This document shows positions 18,127-27,960 of a stretch of 64,000 nt of DNA, piece by piece. The notes beneath the pieces are model-generated. The model was not told the DNA's origin. It made no database searches and saw only the letters and a list, made by a program, of their open reading frames with translations. The DNA lies in contig CAVWMS010000002.1 in the NCBI GenBank assembly GCA_963756185.1, forward strand, positions 124,001 through 188,000, read 5' to 3'. The translations under genes and the position numbers were made by a program. Every line of letters begins with the position of its first letter. Positions within the stretch are counted from its first letter, which is position 1. This DNA comes from DATAXI01 sp963756185 (GTDB lineage Bacteria; Verrucomicrobiota; Verrucomicrobiia; Chthoniobacterales; Chthoniobacteraceae).

Positions 18127-19108
18127 ATGAACAGGCGCCGCGTTGTATTTTTGATTGTGAAGCTTCTCTTCGCCGTTGTCGTCATCGACTGGCTTTTTCA
18201 CAAGATCGACGCCGCGAGTGTCTGGGGCCATGTGCTTGAGGCTTCGCTGCCGCCGCTGATCGCCGGCGTGATCTTAATCTTCCTCACGGTGGTCATTGCT
18301 GGCTGGCGATGGAACCGGCTGCTGGCGATCTTCGGCATCGACATCCGGCTGAGATCGCTGGTTTGCATCGCACAAATCGGCCAATTCTTCACCATGTTCC
18401 TGCCGGGGCCGACGGGCGATGACCTGACCCGGATCCTCTATATCTCCCGCATCGCGCCGGTGCACGTGGGGGAGGCCTGCGTGACCGTGCTCTTCGATCG
18501 CGTCATCGGGCTGGCGGCGGTGCTCGTGCTCGCGCTTTTCTGCATCCCGAGCCGGTGGCATCTGCTTTCGCAGACGCCGCAAACCTACTGGCTCGCGAGC
18601 GGGATGCTGGCGGCGGGCGGCGTTGCCTGCGTGCTGGGCGGCATCTTTTTTCTCGAGCCCGAGCGGCTCGCATCGTTTTCTGCGCCTGCTGCTGCGCGTG
18701 CTTCCCGGGGCGAAATTGCATGACGAATTGGTCCGGATGACCGGCCTGCTCGGCACGAACAAGGCGGCAATCGCGCGGGTGATGACCGCGGCATTCGGGA
18801 CGCAGTTGCTGCTGTGCACCGTCTATTGGCTGGCGGCGGTGGCCGTGGGTGTTCACGCGCCGGCGGCGATCTGGTTCACCTTCGTGCCAATCGTCAATGC
18901 CGCCAACGCCTTTCCAATCACCGTGGCCGGCATCGGCGTGCGCGAGTACCTGCTCGTCTTGTTCCTGGGCGTGCTGGCCAATGTGCCAAAGGAAACCGCG
19001 CTGGCGGCGTCCTTCCTGGTTTTGGGAATGACCCTCGCCATTTGTCTTTTGGGCGGCGTCGTCTATATCCTCTACAGGCCAAAGCAGAGCACCCGTGGCG
19101 CCTCCTGA
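18127..19108 (+). CDS. UPF0104/YbhN-type flippase-like membrane protein (second copy)
   Basis: Polytopic protein of about 326 residues of the same family as the gene at the window start. The signature loop IGQFFTMFLPGPTGDDLTRIL lies near residue 83, and the C-terminal TVAGIGVREYLLVLFLGVL matches the family end. One extra base near 18665 breaks the frame, after which the chain resumes with HRFLRLLLRVLPG. About eight membrane helices are predicted. It lies 21 bp after the paralogous small membrane proteins and its stop overlaps the next ATG (TGATG at 19106-19110). A lipid or lipid-linked glycan transport role is likely by family and context. Confidence 0.78.
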
Positions 19109-21027
19109 TGAAGAAGAGAAAACAAGAACTTACACGCCTCCAGAAGGCGGCGCCGCTCTTCCGGTACGCGTCGATTGCCGTCGCCGCGATCGGCGTCTTC
19201 TGGCTGCCGTGGCATGTTGGCTCGATGGCGCCCGCCCTCGGCGAATCGTATTCGCTCGGCTTTGACAACCATGTGGGCATCCTCGCGCTCGGCCTCGCGA
19301 TCTTTCTCGGCGCAGCCGCAAGTTATTTCAATCCCCGCCGTACCGGCGCGTACCGGTGGCTGCGGGAGTCGCCGCAATTATTTCCCCGCTGGAAGGAAGC
19401 GTGCGCCGAGTATGTGGTGCTCATCGCCATGTGCGCCCTGTTGTCCGGCGTGTTGCTCTTTTGGGGGGCGTATCTCGAGGACCCGGCATGGTGCGAGGCG
19501 CGCCAATTCATTTACGGGATTGACCTTCTCGCGCTCGGGCAGGTCCCGTACCGGGATTTCATGTTCAATTACGGACCCGGCACCATCTATTTCCCTTTCT
19601 GGCTCTCGAATCTTACCGGCGGCGGAATTTCCTTCGAGCAATCCTATGACATATTCCTGGCGCTGTTTACCGTTGCCGGTTTCATCGCGCTGTTTGTCTT
19701 TCTCAGGAGCGTTGAAATACCGAACGCGACGCGTCCGTGGGTGCTTGGCCTCGCGGCCATCGTCTGGACGTGCATCTCGATGGGGCTGCATTATACGCCG
19801 ATCCGGTTTTACATTGTCCCCGCAGCGGTCATTTTTTTGCACGCGGTCGCGAGCAGGCAAACCGGGCGGGATATCAAGTCATTGCTCTGGATAGCGCCGG
19901 CGGCGGGGCTGGCGACGACCGCCTGTTTGATTGTCTCGCCCGAAATGGGAATCGCCGGCGCGGCGGCCGTGTGCGCTTACGGCCTCGTCCTGCTGCTGCG
20001 GAAGTCCATCCTGGGCGCGTCTGCGTGCTGGCTCGGCTCCGCCGTGATGTTCGTAGCCACGCTGCTCATATTTCCCGGCTACCTGGACAGCGTTTTTTCC
20101 TTTGAATCGGGCGGGAGCAATTTTCCCATCTACGCCGACCTACACAACGTATGCCTGGTGGTGACCAGCCTGATCGTCATCTCGCCGCTCATCGCCTCGG
20201 CATTCGCCGAACCGGGGGAAAAACGGGCGCCGCTCGCGCTCGCCCTGGCGGTCGGAGGCGGCATGCTGCTGCCGGCCGCGTTTGGCCGCTGCGACCCGGG
20301 CCACACCATCATCAACGGCGTCATCCCGTCGATTATGATGTTCCCCGCCGCCGCGATGGCGGGCAAGGCGGCCTTCCGGACCTGGTTTGCCGTTTATGCG
20401 ATCCTGTTCGTGGCCCTATCCCAATTCTCCTACTGGAACCAATATGTCCCGAATTACCAGTACGCCATCCGGATGCACAAGTTTTACAAGGACAACCCTC
20501 AATTGGTCGCGACCTGGAGAAAACAATGGGACGCCACCCGCCTCGCCAGTCCGTATGGCAAAAACCTGCACTGGAGCAAGTATCTCTATTACCCGGAGGG
20601 GCTCGGGACATTGACCGGCAGGGGAAGGGTTTTGCTTACGAGCGGCAATGAAGCCAACCTCTGGCTCGCCAGGTTCCTGCTCCTGCAGAAGGATCCGCCG
20701 CGCGAATATTACGAAGCCTACAGCCAGGGCGCATCGACGCCGGCGCAGATCGCGCGGAAGGTCCGCGAAGACCGCGCTTACGACTTTCTCATGATGCCGC
20801 AATGGGTAATCCAGGATATAGGCCAGATCGATCTCAGCGCCTACGCGCGCCAGGAGAATGCCTTCATGTCGAAGCTCTTTCTTTTCCCGATCAACGTCGA
20901 GGTGAAGAACCCTCCCTATCTGCCGGATTCCGAATTCGCCAAACAGATCCTGCAATATTACAAGCCGGTCGCCGAATATAACGACAAGTCCTATGTCATC
21001 CTGCAGAAGGAGGACGAGATTCCGTGA
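19108..21027 (+). CDS. Polytopic GT-C-like membrane glycosyltransferase
   Basis: 639 residues from ATG 19108; sequence upstream in the same frame belongs to the shadow of the flippase gene. About 11 membrane helices precede a C-terminal soluble domain (from about residue 450). The first large loop holds ARQFIYGIDLLALGQVPYRDF followed by NYGPGTIYFPFWL. The VPYRDF/YGPG pattern is frequent in GT-C-fold sugar transferases that use polyprenyl-phosphate sugars. The soluble C-terminus has no recognised motif. It is followed directly by another GT-C-like gene. Donor and acceptor are unknown. Confidence 0.6.
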   Translation: MKKRKQELTRLQKAAPLFRYASIAVAAIGVFWLPWHVGSMAPALGESYSLGFDNHVGILALGLAIFLGAAASYFNPRRTGAYRWLRESPQLFPRWKEACAEYVVLIAMCALLSGVLLFWGAYLEDPAWCEARQFIYGIDLLALGQVPYRDFMFNYGPGTIYFPFWLSNLTGGGISFEQSYDIFLALFTVAGFIALFVFLRSVEIPNATRPWVLGLAAIVWTCISMGLHYTPIRFYIVPAAVIFLHAVASRQTGRDIKSLLWIAPAAGLATTACLIVSPEMGIAGAAAVCAYGLVLLLRKSILGASACWLGSAVMFVATLLIFPGYLDSVFSFESGGSNFPIYADLHNVCLVVTSLIVISPLIASAFAEPGEKRAPLALALAVGGGMLLPAAFGRCDPGHTIINGVIPSIMMFPAAAMAGKAAFRTWFAVYAILFVALSQFSYWNQYVPNYQYAIRMHKFYKDNPQLVATWRKQWDATRLASPYGKNLHWSKYLYYPEGLGTLTGRGRVLLTSGNEANLWLARFLLLQKDPPREYYEAYSQGASTPAQIARKVREDRAYDFLMMPQWVIQDIGQIDLSAYARQENAFMSKLFLFPINVEVKNPPYLPDSEFAKQILQYYKPVAEYNDKSYVILQKEDEIP

Positions 21028-22646
21028 GCGCCAGGGCGCGCCGCGAAAGGCGGAAGAAAGCTGATTCCAGCGGCGCCGCCACAGCGGTGCTGCCCGAACC
21101 GCCCGCCGGGAAATGGCGCGCGCCCGAGGTTCTCCTGCTGCTGGCCTTTGTCCTCCTTTGCGGATTTGACATTGCACACCATGCCATGTGGCGGGATGAG
21201 ATGCAGCCGTGGCTCTTTGCGCGAGACAGCTCGTCCATCCCCAATCTCCTGGCGAACCTGCGTTATGAGACCCATCCGCGCCTTTGGTATTTCATCCTCT
21301 TCGTGGTTTCCCGGTTCACCGCGCATCCCGAGGCGATGCAGGTTGTCCATTTACTCGTTATCTCCTCGGCAATGGCTCTCTTTATTCGCTATTGCCCCAT
21401 GCCGTTCTATCTCAAGGCCGCGACCGTATTCAGTTATTACTTTGTTTTCGAATGGGGCGCGATGAGCCGCAATTACTCGCTGGGCATTCTGTTTTGTTTT
21501 GCCTTTTGCGCCCGCTTCCCGAAGCGCGACAAAGGTTACCTGGCGCTCGCGGCGATCCTCTTTCTCGCGACCCAGGCAAATCAGTTTGCCGCGCTGCTTT
21601 CCGGCGCTCTCGCCACCGTCCTCGCGGTCGAAGCGTGGCTGAAACCGGCGTTGCGCGAGCGCGTCCGCGCCCACAAGATCGAGGCCGTTTCCAGCCTGCT
21701 CCTGGTTTACGGAGGCGTTCTGCTCGCCTTCTGGATCGGCATTGCGCAACCCGATGCCTTCCAGCCGAATTATTCGCTCTCCTTCGATCCCATCACCAAG
21801 ATTTCGCATGGACTGACCGCGGTGTGGGACGGCTTCATGCCCCTGCCCGAGTTACACTTGCTGTCGTCGTGGGGATGGGGAATGACGGGGCACGCCTTGC
21901 TCGGCAAGGATCATCCCGCTTTCGGTTTCATCATGGCCGCGGGCTCGGTCCTCTTTTTCTGGCGGATGCGCCCGATGCTCTGGATATACCTTTGCGGCGC
22001 CGCCCCGCTGTTCCTCATCGCCTGTGTCAAATCCGACGACTACGCGCGGCACACCGGCCATTTTTTTGTCTGGTTCCTGATCTGCCTCTGGCTTGCCTGG
22101 TATTACCCCGCGCGAACCAAGTCGGGCAAACCGCGACCATTCAGACCTTCCCTGGTCCAGATAGCTTTCTTCTGTTCGATCTTATCAGTTCAACTGTTCG
22201 ACACGATCTATGTGAGCGCCGCCGGTTATTATTTCCCGTTCTCCTGCGGGAAACAGGTGGCCGAATATATCAAGGACAACCATTTGAGCGGCCTCCCCGT
22301 CTTTGGTTATCCGGATTTCGAATGCGTCCCGGTCTCGGGTTACGCCGACATCCGGATTTATTATCCCGATACCCACCGATGGGGATCGTTTATCATCGAA
22401 AATAACAAGCGGCAGACCAATTGGAATCTCAATCAGGTACTCGATGCCGTCAATGAATTCGCCAGCCAAGGCAACCGCGATTTTCTCGTGCTGCTCTGCC
22501 GCCCGCTAATGACCGAAGAGAACGGCCGCCTTTACGCCCTGACCCGCGTTGGAAACCTTCAACAGATCGCCTCCTTTTACCCGTGCATGCAGGGCGATGA
22601 GATTTACTGGCTCTTCCGCTACCAGAGCCCCGCGCCACCCGGTTGA
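21024..22646 (+). CDS. Polytopic GT39/ArnT-like membrane glycosyltransferase
   Basis: 540 residues, starting GTG 21024, which overlaps the previous stop by 4 bp. A short basic N-terminal tail precedes about 11 membrane helices. The first periplasmic loop has MWRDEMQPWLFARD, with the Asp-Glu pair typical of GT-C enzymes, and then RYETHPRLWYFILF, close to the HPPLYY motif of the PMT/ArnT group. The C-terminal domain is soluble. It likely transfers a sugar from a lipid-phosphate donor on the outer face of the inner membrane. It is the last gene of the surface-glycan locus. Confidence 0.65.
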   Translation: MSARARRERRKKADSSGAATAVLPEPPAGKWRAPEVLLLLAFVLLCGFDIAHHAMWRDEMQPWLFARDSSSIPNLLANLRYETHPRLWYFILFVVSRFTAHPEAMQVVHLLVISSAMALFIRYCPMPFYLKAATVFSYYFVFEWGAMSRNYSLGILFCFAFCARFPKRDKGYLALAAILFLATQANQFAALLSGALATVLAVEAWLKPALRERVRAHKIEAVSSLLLVYGGVLLAFWIGIAQPDAFQPNYSLSFDPITKISHGLTAVWDGFMPLPELHLLSSWGWGMTGHALLGKDHPAFGFIMAAGSVLFFWRMRPMLWIYLCGAAPLFLIACVKSDDYARHTGHFFVWFLICLWLAWYYPARTKSGKPRPFRPSLVQIAFFCSILSVQLFDTIYVSAAGYYFPFSCGKQVAEYIKDNHLSGLPVFGYPDFECVPVSGYADIRIYYPDTHRWGSFIIENNKRQTNWNLNQVLDAVNEFASQGNRDFLVLLCRPLMTEENGRLYALTRVGNLQQIASFYPCMQGDEIYWLFRYQSPAPPG

Positions 22647-22727
22647 CCCGGCTTCCGTCCGGTCGGGTTTTCCCTGCCTTTCTCACCGCTGGCTTTTTCA
22701 TAAAAATCCGCTACCGTTTTGGTCCTC

Positions 22728-23621
22728 ATGTCCCGTTTTGCCCATTTCCCCCGGCTGCTGGCGCTTGTGTTGCTTTGCGCGGCGGCGCCTTCGCTGCATG
22801 CCCAGGTGGATGTCAGCCTCGATATCCCCCGGCGGCTCTTTGTCTGCTATGAGCCGCTGGTCGCCACGGTCACCATCTCGAACCTGACCGGACGCGACAT
22901 CACCCTCGAGGACCAGGCGCCCGACAAGTGGTTCAGCTTCGAAGTCCTCGACTCCAAAGGGATGCCGATCCCGCCCCGGGCGGCGGATTACCATAACCCG
23001 CCGCTGATCATTCCCACGGGGCAGACCGTCAAGCGCAAGGTCAACATCGTAAACCTTTACCCGGTAACCGATTACGGCTCCTACCGCGTCCGGGCGATCA
23101 TCTTTATGGCCGCGACGAACAAATACTACGCCTCGCCGGCCAAGGGCATCGAGATCACCGAGGGAACCACGCTTTGGCAGCAGATCGTCGGCATTCCCGA
23201 CGGCGAAAAGAACGCGGGCCAAAACCGCACCTACGAGCTGCTCAGCTTCCAGCAACCCTCGGCCGACATGCTCTACGTGCGCATCGAGGACAAGGATCAG
23301 GGGATCGATTACGCCACGCTGCCGCTGGGCCGGCTGGTGGATGGATACCAGCCCGAGGTCCAAATCGACGCGCTGAGCCAATTGCACATCCTCCAGATGA
23401 TCGCGCCCAAGGAGTACCTCTATACGCGGCTGGGACCCAATGCCGAGATGCTCGGCCAGGATGATTACACCGATCTGAAGACCCGGCCCCATCTCAGGCA
23501 CATGGCCGACGGCAACGTCGCCGTCACCGGCGGTTACCAGGTTCAGCCTGAGTCCCCCGAGGAAGCCGTGGCCGGGCCGAAGCTCTCCGACCGCCCCCCG
23601 GGCATGCCGGCGGACCAGTGA
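22728..23621 (+). CDS. Secreted protein of unknown function
   Basis: I do not recognise the family. The start ATG 22728 gives a classic signal peptide: MSRFAHFPRLLALVLLCAAAPSLHA, cleavage after ALA-like AHA near residue 25. A TTG at 22719 would add three residues. The mature part of about 270 residues begins like a beta-sandwich domain (LDIPRRLFVCYEPLVATVTISNLTGRDITLEDQ), suggesting an Ig-like or intracellular-proteinase-inhibitor-like fold. A middle domain (NRTYELLSFQQPSADMLYVRIED) and a proline-rich tail follow. It is a single gene on the plus strand, separated by 81 bp from the glycan locus, and precedes a cell-wall amidase. Confidence 0.6.
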   Translation: MSRFAHFPRLLALVLLCAAAPSLHAQVDVSLDIPRRLFVCYEPLVATVTISNLTGRDITLEDQAPDKWFSFEVLDSKGMPIPPRAADYHNPPLIIPTGQTVKRKVNIVNLYPVTDYGSYRVRAIIFMAATNKYYASPAKGIEITEGTTLWQQIVGIPDGEKNAGQNRTYELLSFQQPSADMLYVRIEDKDQGIDYATLPLGRLVDGYQPEVQIDALSQLHILQMIAPKEYLYTRLGPNAEMLGQDDYTDLKTRPHLRHMADGNVAVTGGYQVQPESPEEAVAGPKLSDRPPGMPADQ

Positions 23622-23694
23622 TTTTTTTCGGGTCGCGCGGTTCCTTTGTTTGACCTCACGTCCCGTTCCGTGAAAGAAGAGCGGCGTCAGCTTC

Positions 23695-24351
23695 ATGGAA
23701 AACGCCAGGGAACCATCGATTGAAGCACTGCGGCGCCCGGGAGTTGGCCGCAACCGGCGGGCTTGCCTCGCGGGCTGGCTGATGGCCCTCTGGCTGGCGT
23801 GGGCAAGCGGGGCGTTCGCGTTCACCACCGTGGTCATCGATCCCGGCCACGGCGGCATCGACCGCGGGGGCATCCCCGGCCAGCGCATCCCGGAGAAGAC
23901 CATGACCCTCGACACCGCGTTCCGTCTCGATGCGCTGCTGCGGGCCGCGGGCTTCCGCACCATCCTCACGCGCCGGGACGATACCTTCGTGTCGCTGCCG
24001 GCGCGCGTGGCTATCGCCAATGCGCAGCGCGACGCGATTTTCATCAGCATTCACTACAATGCCGCGCCGCGCGCCGAAGGCGAGGGCTTCGAGACCTACT
24101 ATTACAGCAGGCGCTCGGCGCGCCTCGCCTCGGCCTGTTACTCGAAGATCATCCAGGCATGGCCCGGCTTGCGCCGCGGGGTCAAGACGCGCGGCTTCTA
24201 CGTGATCCGCAAGACCAACATCCCGGCGGTGCTGGTCGAGCCCGGTTTCCTCACCAACCCCACCGACGCGGCGCAAATTTCGCGGCCGGCCATGCGGCAG
24301 CGCATCGCCAGCCTGCTGGCCGCCGCCATCATCAGCAGACGCGGCATGTAG
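23695..24351 (+). CDS. N-acetylmuramoyl-L-alanine amidase (Amidase_3)
   Basis: Zinc-dependent amidase that cleaves the bond between MurNAc and the stem peptide in peptidoglycan, in the periplasm. It has 218 residues. The N-terminal 43 residues contain a basic stretch, then a hydrophobic segment (AGWLMALWLAWASGAFA) acting as signal peptide. Catalytic motifs are all present: VIDPGHGGIDRG (zinc His near 52), IPEK (Glu 67), IHYNA (His 120) and VEPGFLTNP (Glu 182). It is shorter than AmiC because no N-terminal AMIN domain is present. The role is probably cell separation or wall turnover. Confidence 0.87.
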   Translation: MENAREPSIEALRRPGVGRNRRACLAGWLMALWLAWASGAFAFTTVVIDPGHGGIDRGGIPGQRIPEKTMTLDTAFRLDALLRAAGFRTILTRRDDTFVSLPARVAIANAQRDAIFISIHYNAAPRAEGEGFETYYYSRRSARLASACYSKIIQAWPGLRRGVKTRGFYVIRKTNIPAVLVEPGFLTNPTDAAQISRPAMRQRIASLLAAAIISRRGM

Positions 24352-24370
24352 CGAGCCCGCCGATTTCCAA

Positions 24371-25964
24371 ATGAATCTCCCCGTCGTCTCCTGCTCGCAA
24401 ATGCGCCGCATCGAGGAGCGCGCCATCGCCGCGGGGGCGACCGCCGACGGGATGATGGAGGAGGTGGGCCGGCAAATCGCCGAAGCCATCCTGCAATCGA
24501 GTCCCGGGCGGCGGATTGCCATTGTCTACTTCGGCAAGGGCCATAATGGCGGCGATGCCCTGGTGGCCGCGCGCCACCTGGTCGAGGCGGGCTGGCATGT
24601 CGAGCTGCGCGCGCAGGAGCCCGACCCGTCGAAACTCTCGAAATTGACGGGGGAAAAGCTCGATCGGCTCTATTCGGCGCGGCCGCGCGGCCGATGCCGA
24701 TCAAGTTCCGCGTCCACCTTTTGAAGCTGCCGCCCGGCCACTTGTGGCTGGCGGGGACCAATTCGGACACACCGCCCGCCGGCGCGGCTTCGTGGTGATC
24801 GACGGGCTGCTGGGGATCGGGGCGTCGGGGCCGCTGCGCAAGGACATTCGCGGGCTGGCGCAGGAGATCAATATCTGGCGTTCCCATGACGACGCGCGCG
24901 TCTGGGCCATCGATCTGCCCACGGGCCTCGACGGTGACACGGGCAAGGCCGACCCCGATTGCGTGGTCGCCGATGTGACCGTCACCGCCGGTTTCGCGAA
25001 GGCCGGCCTCGTGGTGGATGGCGCGGCGGCCTATGTGGGGCGGCTGGCTGTCGCACCGCTGGCGGAATTCGAGCCGCATGCGCCCAAAAAATTCACCGGC
25101 CAGACGGCCACGCCCGATTCGCTGCGCGGCCTGCTGCCGCGGCGCAATTTCGAATCTTACAAGACGCAATATGGGCGGGTCGGAATCGTGGCAGGCTCGC
25201 CGCGGATTCACCGGGGCGGCCGTGCTTTGCTCGAATGGCGCGCTGCGCGGCGGCGCGGGCCTGGTGACGCTATATGCGACCGAGGATATCCAGCCGACCC
25301 TCGCGGTCGACCGCGCCGCCGGAGATCATGGTGCGTCCGGTCAAAAGCTACTCGGAAGTGCTCGATGAAAAGCACGACGTGCTGGCCGTGGGACCCGGCC
25401 TCGGCAAGGGGCACGCGGGCGCGATCCTGCACCTGGTCGAGCATGCGAAATGTCCCATGGTCGTCGACGCGGACGCCCTCAACCTGGTCGCCGAAACACG
25501 ATCCCGGCCTGCTCAGGCGCTGCGCCGGCCCGCGCCTGCTGACGCCGCACCCGGGAGAGATGGCGCGCCTTTTTCCCGAGTCCAGGGAGCTCTCGCGTTA
25601 CCGGGCGGTGATGCGTTTCGCCGCGCAGTTACGCGAAAGCGCGCTTCCCGGTGACGCTGCTGCTGAAGGGCTCGCGCACGATCATCCACGGCCCGGGAAA
25701 CCGGCCTCGTACAACACGACCGGCACGCCCGCCATGGGCACTGGAGGCATGGGCGACGTGCTCACCGGCGTTTGCGCCGCCTTGATCGGCCAGCATCTGA
25801 GCCCCTACGATGCTGCCCGGGTGGGCGCATGGCTCTGTGGCCGCTCGGCGGAGATCGGCGTGCGCATGCGCGCCGAGGAGTCGCTCGCCGCGATGGACGT
25901 GGTGAAATACCTGGGCGCAGCCTTCCGCCTCCTGCGAGGCGAACCCTTCGAGGTCAACGGCTGA
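24371..25964 (+). CDS. nnr: Bifunctional NAD(P)H-hydrate epimerase / ADP-dependent dehydratase (frame-broken)
   Basis: About 530 residues in total, matching the fused YjeF_N-YjeF_C layout that repairs hydrated NAD(P)H. The epimerase domain covers roughly the first 220 residues: CSQMRRIEERAIAAG, VYFGKGHNGGDALVAARHL, then VIDGLLGIGASGPLR and AIDLPTGLDGDTG. The dehydratase domain follows, with FTGAAVLCSNGALRGGAGLVT, DVLAVGPGLGKG, VVDADALNL, TPHPGEMARL and the signature TGGMGDVLTGVCAAL. At least six frame breaks lie between 24690 and 25640, yet every motif is conserved, so a working gene is more likely than a decayed one. Confidence 0.82.
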
Positions 25965-26132
25965 CGTGCGACGTCCCCCATCGGTATTGCCCCTTTCCCG
26001 GCTCCCACCTCCCACCTTGTCCGCCCTGCTTTCCATGTCAGAGGCTGTCCGAAAACTAGGCAAGGGTTGCGTTTGCCTACGCTTCGACAGCCCTGGCTCC
26101 ATCACCCCATCCCCGAGCCCCTGAATAATCCT
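25965..26132. repeat. Intergenic nested inverted repeat
   Basis: The 168-bp gap contains a nested hairpin. Outer arms are GGCTGTC (26043-26049) and GACAGCC (26086-26092). Inner arms are TAGGCAA (26057-26063) and TTGCCTA (26073-26079). Both are perfect. The left edge GAGGCTGTCCG recurs at about 53908-53918 in another intergenic region, so this may be a dispersed palindromic repeat. No T-tract follows, so it is not a clear terminator. Confidence 0.6.
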
Positions 26133-27136
26133 ATGAACAAGAAAACATTTGGCTGCGTCGCTGGCCTTCCTGGTGGTCCTGCTCTTCGGAAGTGTCCTTT
26201 CAACTTCATCCTCATCGCCGTGAACAGCTCCCATGGCTTTGGCGGGCGCCTGGCCGTCGGGGCGTGCCGCGCCTGGGCGAAACCACCATTCAAGACGGCA
26301 CCGGCCCCGGCAAAATCGTGCAAATCTCGCTGCGCGGCGTCATTACGAGTTCCGAGGCCGGCTCGATCGGCGAGACGATGGTCGACGACATCAAGATCCA
26401 GCTTCATCAGGCAGCGACGGACGACTCGGTGAAGGCGATTGTCCTGTATGTCGATTCGCCCGGCGGCGAAGTGACCGCGTCGGACATGATTTACAGCGCC
26501 GTATGCCAGGCGCGAATCCAGAAGCCGGTGGTCGTCTACATGGGCAGCCTCGCGGCCTCGGGCGGCTATTACGTTTCCTGCGGCGGCAGCTATCTCATGG
26601 CAAATGATTCGAGCCTCACCGGCAGCATCGGCGTGATTATCGAGACCCTCAATTACGAGAGCCTGCTCGGGAAAGTGGGCTTGCAGGCGGTGGTGTTCAA
26701 GAGCGGCCAATTCAAGGACATGCTGAGCGGCGCGCGCCCGATGACCGATGCGGAGAAGGCCTACGTGCAGGACCTGGTGATGCAGACTTACGGGAAGTTT
26801 GTCGGCATCGTCGCGCGCGAACGGAAGCTGCCCGAGGAACAATTGCGCAACGGCATCGCCGACGGGCGCGTGATCTCCGGCCGGGACGCGCTCAATGACA
26901 AGTTGATCGACGGCCTGGGCGAAATCGAGGACGCGTACGACAAGGCGCGCGACCTGGGCAACGCGCATGGCGCTCCCGTGGTGCGCTACGAGGAGGAATT
27001 CCGTTTCGGCAAACTGCTGCGCCTGCTTGGCAGCAGCAGCAGCTCAAGCAAGGTCCAGGTTGAGCTTCCCGATGCCATCACACCGCACCTCGAGGCGGGC
27101 CGAATTTACCTGCTGCCGAGTTTCTTCGCGCCCTGA
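26133..27136 (+). CDS. sppA: Signal peptide peptidase SppA, 36K type
   Basis: Membrane-anchored serine protease that degrades cleaved signal peptides, about 335 residues (the short form). The start ATG 26133 gives MNKKTFGC. After a one-base frame break near 26160 a membrane anchor LAFLVVLLFGSVLS follows. A second break lies between about 26210 and 26270. The catalytic domain has IVLYVDSPGGEVTASDMIY, the nucleophile Ser in YMGSLAASGGYYVSC, SLTGSIGVIIE, and the general-base Lys in VFKSGQFKDMLSG. All these are expected for the Ser-Lys dyad. The C-terminus ends with a poly-Ser linker and a short tail. Confidence 0.85.
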
Positions 27137-27139
27137 TTT

Positions 27140-27960
27140 GTGGACCAATTCCCGTCGGCTATTTCGATCGGGGTGTTCTGCATCGCGATCACGTGGCTCG
27201 TGATCGGCCTCGCGGTCTATTTCCTCCTGCTCCGTCGCGTGACCGCTTTGGGTGGCGGCGTCAGCGCAAAGGAATTTTCAAAACTGGATGTCGTGGTCTG
27301 CGCGGCGCTGCTGGCATGGTTTCTCACGAACGTGGCCGAGGGATTCAACCGCCCGGACCGCGAGATCAACCAGAAGGACCTCATCGAGAGCGGCGTCGCT
27401 CTATATCGGCGTCATCGGCCTCATCGCCGGGTTTCTCGCTTATCGCGGCATCAATCCCCTGCGCCAGTTCGGTCTCTTCCGCCGATCGTCGCTGCTCTGC
27501 TTTCCGCTGGCCGCCGGCCTGATCGTGGCCGCGTTTCCCCTCGTGTTTTGGACCGCCAGGGCTCACCGACATCGCCCTCAACGGAAAGGCGCGTCCGCAG
27601 AATATCGTTCAATATTTCATGAGCCTCTCCGAGGCCTCGGATACGCGCGCGATTATCATGACGATGTTCATGGCGGTCGTCGTCGCGCCGGCGGCGGAGG
27701 AAACGATCTTTCGCGGCTATATCTACGGCGTGCTCAAGCGATACGCCGGCGCGATTCCCGCCGCGCTGATCAGCGCCGGATTGTTCGCGGCGATGCACCT
27801 GAGCCTTTCGTCGCTGCCGGCGCTCTTCGTGCTCGCGCTTTGCCTGACGCTTGCGTACGAGGCCACGGGCTCGCTGCTGGTGAATATCTTCATGCACGCG
27901 CTCTTCAATCTCTGGAATCTCCTCCTGATGCTCGTGATCGCCCATCATTCCGGCTCATGA
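27140..27960 (+). CDS. CPBP-family intramembrane metalloprotease
   Basis: Polytopic CAAX-protease/bacteriocin-processing family protein, about 273 residues from GTG 27140. The C-terminal part holds the diagnostic motifs: APAAEETIFRGYIYG (Glu-Glu-x3-Arg), AAMHLSL (His) and VNIFMHALFNLWN (His and Asn). The N-terminal part has membrane helices, broken by frame changes near 27400 and 27560, each equal to one extra base. It lies 4 bp after SppA, another membrane protease, which suggests one operon. The stop TGA overlaps the ThiL start (ATGA at 27957). Confidence 0.78.
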
